Shown piece by piece: positions 18,218 through 25,426 of a stretch of 41,799 bases of DNA (positions are counted from its first letter, which is position 1; each line of letters starts with the position of its first letter). The stretch lies in contig JAPPHD010000048.1 in the NCBI GenBank assembly GCA_028821125.1, positions 1 through 41,799 of the forward strand, given 5' to 3'. Both the position numbers and the translations under genes were made by a program. A model generated the notes under the pieces. That model was not told the DNA's origin. It saw only the letters and a list, made by a program, of their open reading frames with translations, and ran no database searches. Source of the DNA: Gammaproteobacteria bacterium. GTDB lineage: Bacteria > Pseudomonadota > Gammaproteobacteria > Pseudomonadales > Azotimanducaceae.

Positions 18218-19537
18218 ATGGCGCCCCGCCGCGTATTCGCCAATTTCCGGCTGCTGTTCAGCGGCCGGCTGGTTGCCGTGCTGCTCAACCTGGGCGCGGT
18301 GGCTACCCTTGCCCGCGCCCTGGAACTCGCCGAATTCGGGACGGTGGTGCTGGTGCATGTGTACGCCCTGACCGTCCGCGGCCTGGTGAACGTCAAGCCC
18401 TCCCTGACCATCGTGCGCTGGGGCGTGCCCTTCGTCGAAGGCGGCGAAACCGAAAAACTGCACCGGCTCCTGGAACTCACCCGGCGAATCGACCGTTGCA
18501 TAGCGCTCGGCGCAACGACCCTGGCCGCGTCGCTCGCTCCCGTGGCCGGCATGCTGCTCGACTGGGATGCGTCCACCGTCGGCTACTGCATGCTGTTCAG
18601 CGGCGCGCTGCTCTTCTCCGGCATCGGCAGTGCCCGGGGCTACCTGCAGGCGACCAACCGTTTCGACCTGCTCGCCCAGCAGATGGCGGTGGGCCCCGCA
18701 ATCCGATTCGCAGGCGCGCTTGCCGCCAGCTTCGCAACGCCCCGTATCGAGACCTTCCTCGCCATCTGGGGTTTTTCCCTGGCAACCGAGTACCTGTTCC
18801 TTATCTGGCAGGGCCGCCGCAACGTCCGCGAGGCGGGGCTGCGCATCTCCTGGTTCGGCGGCGGGTCTTTCGCCGCCTTCCCGGGGCTGCCGCACTTTCT
18901 TTCCGTGACCTATGTGCAGGCGCTTCTGGAACTGGTGCCGAATCGCCTGGCGACGTTAATGGTTGGCGCAACGCTCGGCGCGGAGAGCGCGGGGTTGTTC
19001 AAGGCAGCCAGGGATTGTTCCACGGTGCTGACGCGGCCCGCCATATTGCTGAGCCAGGCGGTTTTCCCGGACCTGACGCGCCTCTGGCACCAGGACTACG
19101 GCAAGTTCCGCCGCCTGATCGTGCGGGTCTGCCTGATCGCCGGGAGCATCGGGCTGGGCCTGACGGCCGTGTCGCTGCTGGTCGGCGACTGGTTGCTCGG
19201 CGCCCTGTTCGGCCCCGCTTTCCCCGTCGCCGCGGTTCTTCTGGCGTGGCTGATCTTCGGCGCCGCGTTCGACCTGGGCGGCGCGGCGCTGACACCGGCG
19301 GGCTATGCGATGGACCGCGCGGGCAGGATCATGGCCGGGCGCATCCTCGGCACCCTGGTTTTCCTTACCGGTTATTTCTCCATGCAGGGGCAATTCGGGC
19401 TCGACGGGGTGGGAATGGCCGTTGCCGCCGGTTCCATGATCACCTGGCTGGCCCTGGTTGCCATCGTGAGCCGCAATCCACCGGGCGGCACCGGTGCGGA
19501 AACCGCGCCGGCGCCTCAGAGCATGCTGCCGAGGTAG
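18218..19537 (+). CDS. Polysaccharide/lipid-linked oligosaccharide flippase (Wzx/MVF-like)
   Basis: 439 aa from the ATG at 18218. A TTG at 18194 overlapping the phoU stop (TTGA) is an alternative and would add 8 residues. The protein is almost wholly membrane-embedded, with roughly 12-14 hydrophobic helices and the N-terminal pattern LLFSGRLVAVLLNLGAVATL of the oligosaccharide flippase family in the MOP superfamily. Later segments such as ESAGLFKAARDCSTVLTRPA are characteristic. It would move lipid-linked sugar units across the inner membrane. No glycosyltransferases or polymerase lie beside it, so its place after phoU is odd. Its 3' end overlaps the convergent glutamine synthetase-like gene by 22 bp. 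Confidence 0.82.
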   Translation: MAPRRVFANFRLLFSGRLVAVLLNLGAVATLARALELAEFGTVVLVHVYALTVRGLVNVKPSLTIVRWGVPFVEGGETEKLHRLLELTRRIDRCIALGATTLAASLAPVAGMLLDWDASTVGYCMLFSGALLFSGIGSARGYLQATNRFDLLAQQMAVGPAIRFAGALAASFATPRIETFLAIWGFSLATEYLFLIWQGRRNVREAGLRISWFGGGSFAAFPGLPHFLSVTYVQALLELVPNRLATLMVGATLGAESAGLFKAARDCSTVLTRPAILLSQAVFPDLTRLWHQDYGKFRRLIVRVCLIAGSIGLGLTAVSLLVGDWLLGALFGPAFPVAAVLLAWLIFGAAFDLGGAALTPAGYAMDRAGRIMAGRILGTLVFLTGYFSMQGQFGLDGVGMAVAAGSMITWLALVAIVSRNPPGGTGAETAPAPQSMLPR

Positions 19538-20877
19538 CCGACCTCCCAGGGCGTGATCCAACCCCCGAAATTCCGCAGTTCGCCACGCTTGACGGCAACG
19601 AAACCACCCACGAAATCCTCTGTCAGCAAGCGGCGCAGCTTTTTGTGCGCGGCAAGTACCCGCAGCGCGTTCTCAAGGTCGCCGGGCAGGTCGGCCGGCC
19701 GCCCATAAGTATCGCCCTTCGCGGGAGCCGTGGGCTCGAGTTTCTCTTCGAGCCCGAGGAGCCCGCAGGCCAGGGTTGCCGCGACGAACAGGTACGGGTT
19801 GGCATCGGCACCGGCCACCCGGCTTTCCACCCGGCCGGCCGCGTCGTCGGAAAACGGCACCCGGAACCCGGCCGTGCGGTTGTCGTAGCCCCACTCCAGG
19901 TTGATGGGGGCGGACCATCCCGGCACGAAGCGCCTGAAGCTGTTGACGTTGGGCGCGATCAACGCGAAGGCCGCCGGCAGGTACGTCTGCAGACCCGCGA
20001 TGAAGTGGCGCAACGGTGGCGGCGCCTTGCCGTCGGCCAGTGCAAAAAGGTTGGTGCCGTTCCCGGCGACCAGGCTCATGTGCAAGTGCAGGCCGCTTCC
20101 CGGAAGGCCCTTGACGGGCTTGGCCATGAAACTGGCCAGGTAGCCGTGCTGGAGTGCGCAGGCCTTCACCAGGCGCTTGACGAGAAAGAGCCGGTCGGCC
20201 TGAAGCAGCGCTTCGTCATGGGCGATGTTCAGTTCGATCTGTCCCGGCCCCAACTCGTGCGACATGGCCTGCACGGGCATGTCTAGATCCGCGCTCATGG
20301 TGCGCACGGTGTCCAGGAAGGGAGCGTACTTGTCCAGGGCATCGCTGCTGTACGCCTCGCCGCCGAACTCCGCCCTTTCGTTCACGCCCGGGGCGGGAAC
20401 GAGTTTCCTGTCCTGGCGCCTGGGCGGCCGCAACAGGTAGAACTCGATCTCCGGCGCGACCACCGGCGTCCAGCCCTTCTCCGCGTACAGGCCGAGAATC
20501 CGTTTCAACAGGTTGCGCGGGTCGAAAGGGACAGGATCTCCGGCCCTGTCGATGGTGTCGCAAATGACCTGGCGGCATGCTCCGGACTTCCATGGCACAT
20601 CTCGGCAGGTGGCCCAGTCGGGGACGAGCAGCATGTCGCCGTCTTCAGGATAGTGGGCTGCCATCGATTCCTCGGCATAGTCGCCCGTGATGCACTGGAA
20701 GAAGACGGCGGCCGCCATGTGCGCCGAGTCGCCGGGAGCGAACGTGGCGCCGTCTACCGTCTTGCCGCGTGGCACGCCGTTCGTGTCGCAAACCAGCAAC
20801 TCCAGATCCTGCACGGGAACCTCCGTTTCCCAGACCGCCTCGCCGCGAATCAACGCCGCTTCAGGTCTCCCTGACAA
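19516..20877 (-). CDS. Glutamine synthetase family protein, PuuA-like (gamma-glutamyl-amine ligase)
   Basis: 453 aa. Class I-type glutamine synthetase fold: N-terminal LLVCDTNGVPRGKTV, metal/glutamate-site VVAPEIEFYLLRP, nucleotide/ammonium region SHELGPGQIELNI, the GxHxH motif (SGLHLHMSL), NSFRRFVPGWSAPINLEWG with NRTAGFRVPF, and SRVAGADANPYLFVAATLACG. There is no adenylylation-site context, and overall it looks more like PuuA-type gamma-glutamylpolyamine synthetases than GlnA. These join glutamate to an amine with ATP. It is cotranscribed with, and overlaps by 17 bp, the LacI regulator gene. With the potFGHI importer 10 kb away, a polyamine or alkylamine substrate is a reasonable inference. 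Confidence 0.87.
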   Translation of the reverse strand: MSGRPEAALIRGEAVWETEVPVQDLELLVCDTNGVPRGKTVDGATFAPGDSAHMAAAVFFQCITGDYAEESMAAHYPEDGDMLLVPDWATCRDVPWKSGACRQVICDTIDRAGDPVPFDPRNLLKRILGLYAEKGWTPVVAPEIEFYLLRPPRRQDRKLVPAPGVNERAEFGGEAYSSDALDKYAPFLDTVRTMSADLDMPVQAMSHELGPGQIELNIAHDEALLQADRLFLVKRLVKACALQHGYLASFMAKPVKGLPGSGLHLHMSLVAGNGTNLFALADGKAPPPLRHFIAGLQTYLPAAFALIAPNVNSFRRFVPGWSAPINLEWGYDNRTAGFRVPFSDDAAGRVESRVAGADANPYLFVAATLACGLLGLEEKLEPTAPAKGDTYGRPADLPGDLENALRVLAAHKKLRRLLTEDFVGGFVAVKRGELRNFGGWITPWEVGYLGSML

Positions 20878-21916
20878 TCAGGTTGGTCGGCAGCATAACG
20901 GATTTCGGAGCCAGACCTTCGAGAATCTGCATGAGTTTTTCCACCAGGAGAGCTCCGGCCTGCAGCGTATCCTGGCGAACGGTGGTGATTGCCGGTGAGA
21001 AGAAGGCGGCCGACGGTATGTCGTTGTAACCGACGATCGGGACGTCCTTGCCCGCGGCAAGCCCGATCTCCCTCAGGGCGGCGGCGAAGGCGATTGCCGC
21101 GATGTCGCTAACCGCAAACACGCCGTCCGGGCGGTTTTCCGGGTCTGACAGGAACCGTTGCGCCGCCGGCAGGCAGGTCTCGTACACGAATTCCTTGACG
21201 ATCAGCTCCGATACGGTTCCCCGGCCGTTCGCGTCCTTCAGCCCCGCTTCGAATCCCTCCCTGCGCAATCGGCTTTCCAGATGGCGGTGATTGCCCATGT
21301 ACAGGACATTCGTACAGCCCAGGTCGGCAAGCCGGCTGCCGGCCAGGTATCCGCCATGCCGGTTGTCGCTGCCTACCGTGCAATAGGGCGCGTCGTCCAC
21401 CACGCCGCCCCAGACGACGACCGGCGCCCTGCGCCCCGCCAGTTCGTTGAGCACGTCTTCCCGGTCCCCCTGCCCGAGAAAGATGATTCCATCGGCGCTC
21501 TTCGCCGCGAGGAGCTGCTGATAGGCGAATGCATCCGAAGCATTGGGCGAACAGAGGATCACGTCCTTTTCACGTACGGCCAGCGAATTGACGATGTCCG
21601 AGAGCAACTCGAACACGAACGGATCGGCCACACGCTGGCCGGGATACGAAGGGAAATCCAATGCGATAGCTATCGTGTTGGTACGCTTGTCTCTCAGTTT
21701 TCGCGCGTTTTTGTTGACGACGTAGCCGCTATTGCGCGCCGCCTCGAGCACGATTGATTTCGTGGCTTCGTTAACAAGCGGACTGTTGCGCAACGCCCGG
21801 GATACCGTCGCCTTTGAGACGTTTGCAAGCTCGGCAATATGATCCATCGTTACTGCACTGGAAATATCGCGACCCCCGGACTTCGATTTAGGCGGTTTCC
21901 TGCCTGTCCTGGTCAT
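20861..21916 (-). CDS. LacI-family transcriptional regulator
   Basis: 351 aa. After about 20 basic residues comes the LacI helix-turn-helix (MDHIAELANVSKATVSRALR) and the hinge region YVVNKNARKLRDKRTNTIAI. A periplasmic-binding-protein-like effector domain follows (SADGIIFLGQGDREDV, then PVVVWGGVVDDAPYCTVGSD, DGVFAVSDIAAIAFAAAL, DVPIVGYNDIPSAAFFSP, ITTVRQD). It precedes the glutamine synthetase-like gene with a 17-bp overlap, so it probably controls that operon and perhaps the amine cluster at 22.9-34.6 kb. The effector would be a small molecule, classically a sugar or nucleoside; an amine-linked ligand would be unusual. No clear operator was identified in the 263 bp upstream. Confidence 0.9.
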   Translation of the reverse strand: MTRTGRKPPKSKSGGRDISSAVTMDHIAELANVSKATVSRALRNSPLVNEATKSIVLEAARNSGYVVNKNARKLRDKRTNTIAIALDFPSYPGQRVADPFVFELLSDIVNSLAVREKDVILCSPNASDAFAYQQLLAAKSADGIIFLGQGDREDVLNELAGRRAPVVVWGGVVDDAPYCTVGSDNRHGGYLAGSRLADLGCTNVLYMGNHRHLESRLRREGFEAGLKDANGRGTVSELIVKEFVYETCLPAAQRFLSDPENRPDGVFAVSDIAAIAFAAALREIGLAAGKDVPIVGYNDIPSAAFFSPAITTVRQDTLQAGALLVEKLMQILEGLAPKSVMLPTNLIVRET

Positions 21917-22179
21917 GATGAAGTTTATTCGTCAGTCGTTTTTCCAAGCAATGCCACCCCGTCAGGTGGCGCAGCACACCTCCATTGCCGTTCGGGTTAC
22001 TTCGTTTCGACGGGCGGCCATAGTCTACGGTCTTTGTGGGCGGCGTTGAAGCCGTTCGGACGGTTGGGTTGAGAAGGTCCCGAACGGAAGGCGCGACAGG
22101 GCAACGCTGCCGGGTGACGCCTCAAGCCCGCCTTGAGCGCCCGTCAATGTTGTATCCAATCGATTGCAGCGAAAGGAGT

Positions 22180-22257
22180 TGGTAGCTAGGGGGGGACTCG
22201 AACCCCCGACCTCAGGATTATGAATCCTGCGCTCTAAACCGGCTGAGCTACCTAGCC
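22180..22257 (-). tRNA. tRNA-Met (CAT anticodon)
   Basis: A complete cloverleaf on the minus strand. The acceptor stem GGCTAGG pairs with CCTAGCT (a G-U at the first pair), followed by discriminator A and an encoded CCA at 22180-22182. The anticodon stem CAGGA/TCCTG holds loop TTCATAA, anticodon CAT. The T arm is GGGGG-TTCGAGT-CCCCC. By its acceptor and D-arm it resembles elongator tRNA-Met; the lysidine-modified tRNA-Ile(CAT) is less likely but not excluded. It is not an initiator tRNA, because the anticodon stem lacks the three G-C pairs. Confidence 0.93.
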
Positions 22258-22324
22258 ACGACTTACGGCCTCTCCCGCCAGGCTCGGCGCCGCAGTGAAA
22301 CTGTCAGCGAAAGGGTCTTGAAAC

Positions 22325-22346
22325 CCGCGCCACCAAACGGGCGCGG
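22325..22346 (-). terminator. Possible terminator hairpin after the heptad-repeat gene
   Basis: A perfect 7-bp GC stem (CCGCGCC 22325-22331 with GGCGCGG 22340-22346) with an 8-nt loop. Read on the minus strand it is followed by only a short T run (GGTTTC), so it is a weak candidate. It sits between the heptad-repeat gene and tRNA-Met. Confidence 0.3.
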
Positions 22347-22418
22347 AATTGTCCGGGACAAGGCCGGCACTGTCAACGAGACTGCAGTCGCTGCAAACCT
22401 GTCGCCAAGGCCAATGCG

Positions 22419-22817
22419 TCAGGTGTTGCGCTCGGTTTCTGACTGCGATAGCGATACGGGCGCTTGCCCATGCAGGCCGTGAATCAGGCCTTCAATCCTG
22501 GAAACACTGGCGCGCAAATCATCGAGTTGCCTGGCCATTTCTTCAAACCGGGCATCGATCTTCTCGAAACGCTGCTCGAAACGGGTTTCCATCTGGTCGA
22601 AACGCTTGTCGACCTCGGCGAACCGCCGATCAACCTGGGCGAATCGCTCATCGACCTGGGCGAATCGCCGATCGACCTGGGCGAATCGCTCATCAATCTG
22701 GGCAAACCGGCTGTCTGTCGCTGCTGACGTGGCATCGATAATGGCCAGGTTCACGCCGACGATGCTGGCGCCGACCAGCAGCGTCGTGGCAATGTTTGCG
22801 GCAAACTCGTACTTCAT
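22419..22817 (-). CDS. Small membrane-anchored heptad-repeat coiled-coil protein
   Basis: 132 aa, function not recognised. An N-terminal hydrophobic helix (NIATTLLVGASIVGVNLAII, residues about 8-28) is followed by consecutive heptads of the form RFAQVDE/RFAQVDR/RFAEVDK/RFDQMET, then a coiled-coil end (RFEEMARQLDDLRASVSRIE). Arg-Phe at fixed heptad positions should give a long parallel coiled coil anchored in the membrane. The repeats are also repeats at DNA level (21-bp period), which favours copy-number slippage. Similar RF-x-x-x-D heptad proteins are frequent in bacterial genomes without known function. It lies 106 bp downstream of the Rieske gene on the same strand, and could be the last gene of that operon or independent. 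Confidence 0.6.
   Translation of the reverse strand: MKYEFAANIATTLLVGASIVGVNLAIIDATSAATDSRFAQIDERFAQVDRRFAQVDERFAQVDRRFAEVDKRFDQMETRFEQRFEKIDARFEEMARQLDDLRASVSRIEGLIHGLHGQAPVSLSQSETERNT
22598..22702 (-). repeat. Five 21-bp tandem repeats encoding coiled-coil heptads
   Basis: The units run 22598-22618, 22619-22639, 22640-22660, 22661-22681 and 22682-22702, each of the type CGAATCGCTCATCGACCTGG on the plus strand. The period equals seven codons and stays in frame. Units 3, 4 and 5 differ from each other at only a few positions, which points to recent duplication. This is coding repetition inside the 132-aa protein, not a CRISPR array. Confidence 0.85.
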
Positions 22818-22923
22818 GGCCGACCCTCGACATGAATTGTGGCTGGGAATCGATACGATTGTCCACCGTTGCCGTGGCGTTGGCTGTAGGAAAAGGCTGA
22901 ATCCGGGCGGAGATTACAAGCCG

Positions 22924-24192
22924 CTATGATTGAGATGCCTGATTCCGTTCCAATGCCGAGAGATACCAGTCGACGAACTCGATGCACATGCTCTCGTGTT
23001 CGGGGTGGTACGGGCCGGGCTCGAAAAACCGGGAGTGCACCCCCTCGCTGTTGCGGGTGATGATGTACTGGTCTTCCCGGCTCGTGCGGTCCCACAGCCA
23101 GGTGAGCGCATCGTGGTCGTAGTCCCGGCCCTCCTCCGCATCGCCACGCACGAACCACACGAGGTCCATGTCGGTGTTGTCGATGCCCCGGGGTGTGAAG
23201 CGGTACAGCACGCAGTGGTCCGGGTAGTTGAGCATGAACGCCAGCGGGCCGAGCTGGAAATCCCCCGCGCCGCCGTCGTAGCCCTTGAATTCGCCCATGA
23301 GCGGCGCCACCGGCTCGCCGCCGCGGCTGCCGGTCTTGAAACCGTCGTAGAGGGCGTAACGGCTGGTATAGGCGCAGCAGCCGAAGTCGGGCGAGGAGCA
23401 ATAGGCCTGGTAGTGGTCGTGGGCGATGCCCGCCACACCGGTCTCCACCTCGGCGCGATCCAGCATCTTTTCGTTCAACGCCTTCACCTCGGCGCCGAGC
23501 GCCTCTAACGTGTGCAGCCTGGCATAGGCCCGGTGCGCGGTCGCGCAGTGGTAGCACTCCAGGTAATTCTCCAGCACCAGCTTCCAGTTGGCTTCTACCG
23601 GGTAGTTCTGGTGGTGGGCGATCTTGGCCCCGGGCAGGCCATAGGGGCGCAGGGCCGGTTCGATGGTGTTGAGCGAGGTATCGAAAGGGCCAGCCTCCGG
23701 GTCGCAGTTGATGAATATCAACCCCTCATACACCGTGCATTTCGCCCTCTTCAGGGCGTAGCGCGCGGGATCGAAGCCGGCTTTGCCCTGCATCGCCCGG
23801 GCGGCCTTCAGGCGCCCGTCCAGTTCGTAGACCCAGCCGTGGTAGGGACACACGAAGGTCTTCAGGGAACCCTCCGGACCCTCGCAGACCCGGGCGCCGC
23901 GGTGCCGGCAGATGTTCATCAGCGCGTGGATTTCCCCCTGGTTGTCGCGCACCACGACGATGGAATCCTCCCCGAGTTCGTAAGTGAAATAGTCGCCCGG
24001 CTTCGCCACCTGGCTGACATGGCCCGCGTAGAGCCAGCTCCTGTAGAGGATTTCGTCGAGTTCCTTTCGGTAGACCACCTGGGAGCGGTAGAAGTAGGCG
24101 TCGACGGCGAACCCCGGGCGCTGGCGCTGCGCTGCCGCCATCTCGGCCAACCGCGCCGGGGAGTCGTTTGTTTCGGTAGCGATCAGCGTCAC
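22924..24192 (-). CDS. Rieske non-haem iron oxygenase alpha subunit, CntA/GbcA-like
   Basis: 422 aa from a GTG start at 24192. The open frame runs on to 24435 but that part is antisense-like sequence over the GcvT-like gene. The Rieske [2Fe-2S] ligands are Cys95, His97, Cys115 and His118 (CRHRGARVC, CPYHGW). The iron site is NYLECYHCATAH: His215, His220 and a later Asp. Glu212 stands where ring-hydroxylating dioxygenases have a bridging Asp, a feature known from carnitine oxygenase CntA. Such enzymes hydroxylate N-methyl or quaternary amines, releasing formaldehyde or cleaving the C-N bond. No reductase component is encoded nearby. It follows the GcvT-like gene by 49 bp in the amine operon. 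Confidence 0.87.
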   Translation of the reverse strand: MTLIATETNDSPARLAEMAAAQRQRPGFAVDAYFYRSQVVYRKELDEILYRSWLYAGHVSQVAKPGDYFTYELGEDSIVVVRDNQGEIHALMNICRHRGARVCEGPEGSLKTFVCPYHGWVYELDGRLKAARAMQGKAGFDPARYALKRAKCTVYEGLIFINCDPEAGPFDTSLNTIEPALRPYGLPGAKIAHHQNYPVEANWKLVLENYLECYHCATAHRAYARLHTLEALGAEVKALNEKMLDRAEVETGVAGIAHDHYQAYCSSPDFGCCAYTSRYALYDGFKTGSRGGEPVAPLMGEFKGYDGGAGDFQLGPLAFMLNYPDHCVLYRFTPRGIDNTDMDLVWFVRGDAEEGRDYDHDALTWLWDRTSREDQYIITRNSEGVHSRFFEPGPYHPEHESMCIEFVDWYLSALERNQASQS

Positions 24193-24241
24193 GATGCCGT
24201 CTCGAATCCGCGGAGTTGTCCCGCTCCTGTTGTATCGCTGC

Positions 24242-25426
24242 TCAGAAGTCCGCCGGAGGCGTCTGCCGACGGCGCGGCGGGTCCCAGGCCGGGCCCCGCA
24301 TGACCGTGCAGCGGGTTTCGAGCCGGGTCCAGCGCTGTTCCCGGCTGTAGTAGATCTCCGCGAACAGGTCGTCTTCCGGGCGCCCCCAGGGCATTTCCAG
24401 GGAGGCCAGAGCCAGGTTGCGCTTGGCCGAGGCACACCAGGCCGCGGAGGTGACGTGCCCGACGACGTTGGCTGACTTGTCGAGGATGAACGACTCCTCC
24501 GCGGGCTTGTTGCCGTCCACGTCCAGGCGTACGAAGCGGTACCGGGAGCCGTTTTCCTTTTCCTTCAGCAGGGCGTTGCGGCCGGTGAAGTGTCCCTTGC
24601 CGAAGTCGACCAGCCAGCCGAGGCCCAGCTCGAAAGGCGAGCGCCCGCGGCCGTGGCGCAGGACCTGCTCGGCGGGCACGAAATCCACGCCCGCCTGAAT
24701 GAACCCGGCCTCGATGCGGGCCAGCTCCAGCGCGGCGGTTCCCATGGGCCGGATCAGACGGTCGCGTCCCGCGTCGAACAGTGAATCCCACAGCGCCTCC
24801 GCATGGTCGGGCGCCATCCAGAGTTCATAGCCGAGATCACCGGTGAAACCGGTGCGGGAAACCAGCAACTCCCCCCCATCGAACGGGAATCGCGCAATAC
24901 CGAAAGGCTTGAGGCGCTCCAGGCCGTCGAGCCCCATTGCTCTGAGGGTTGCGCAGGAAGTCGGCCCCTGCACCGCCAGTGCCGCCACGTCGGCGGTTTC
25001 GTCGGCGATGGCCACATCGAGACCCAACGCCGACCATTGCAGCCAGTCCAGGCACCGCTCCTGGGCGCAGAGCCGGTACTCCCCTTCCGCGAGGTGGAAC
25101 AGGGTGCCGTCGTCCAGGACCATGCCCGCGTCGTTGCACCACACCGTGTATCCGACCCGACCCGGGGCGAGCCTGCGGACGTTTCGGGTCATCACCCGGT
25201 TCAGGAATGCCTGGGCGTCCGGGCCCGTGATGCGGTACTTGGTCATGGGCGAGAGATCGAAGACGCCGGTGGCATTACGGACCGCGAAATACTCCAACTC
25301 CACGTCCTCGTATGCCGCAGCGGTGAGATACCCCTTCCAGTCTTCCCACTGGTGTACCTCGCAGGCATCCCTGACCCGCGAGCCAAAGGGCGTATCGAGC
25401 AGCCTGACTTCGCTGTGCGGCTTCAT
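24242..25426 (-). CDS. GcvT-like aminomethyltransferase / folate-dependent demethylase
   Basis: 394 aa from the ATG at 25426, whose ATGA overlaps the stop of the preceding flavoprotein gene. The GcvT fold shows in ATGVFDLSPMTKYRITGPDA, AFLNRVMTRNV, GMVLDDGTLFHLAEGEYRL, VSRTGFTGDLGYELW and ARIEAGFIQAGVDF, with a C-terminal domain containing VGHVTSAAW. In this superfamily (GcvT, DmdA, dimethylglycine and sarcosine dehydrogenase domains) the protein binds tetrahydrofolate and takes a one-carbon unit from an amine or sulfonium. No glycine cleavage P, H or L genes are nearby, so a role with the Rieske and flavin enzymes in N-demethylation is more likely than glycine cleavage. Confidence 0.85.
   Translation of the reverse strand: MKPHSEVRLLDTPFGSRVRDACEVHQWEDWKGYLTAAAYEDVELEYFAVRNATGVFDLSPMTKYRITGPDAQAFLNRVMTRNVRRLAPGRVGYTVWCNDAGMVLDDGTLFHLAEGEYRLCAQERCLDWLQWSALGLDVAIADETADVAALAVQGPTSCATLRAMGLDGLERLKPFGIARFPFDGGELLVSRTGFTGDLGYELWMAPDHAEALWDSLFDAGRDRLIRPMGTAALELARIEAGFIQAGVDFVPAEQVLRHGRGRSPFELGLGWLVDFGKGHFTGRNALLKEKENGSRYRFVRLDVDGNKPAEESFILDKSANVVGHVTSAAWCASAKRNLALASLEMPWGRPEDDLFAEIYYSREQRWTRLETRCTVMRGPAWDPPRRRQTPPADF

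Noticed and set aside
17941-20286. 781-codon plus-strand open frame over phoU, the flippase and the ligase gene
   Set aside because: High GC makes long out-of-frame openings common; three genes with clear family motifs occupy the other frames, and this translation is Arg/Pro/Gly-rich without motifs.
22180-22257. Initiator tRNA or tRNA-Ile(CAT) identity
   Set aside because: The anticodon stem lacks the initiator G-C triplet, and acceptor and D-arm resemble elongator tRNA-Met more than tRNA-Ile2; lysidine modification cannot be judged from DNA.
22598-22702. Possible CRISPR-like array
   Set aside because: The 21-bp units are contiguous without spacers, keep one reading frame and encode heptads.
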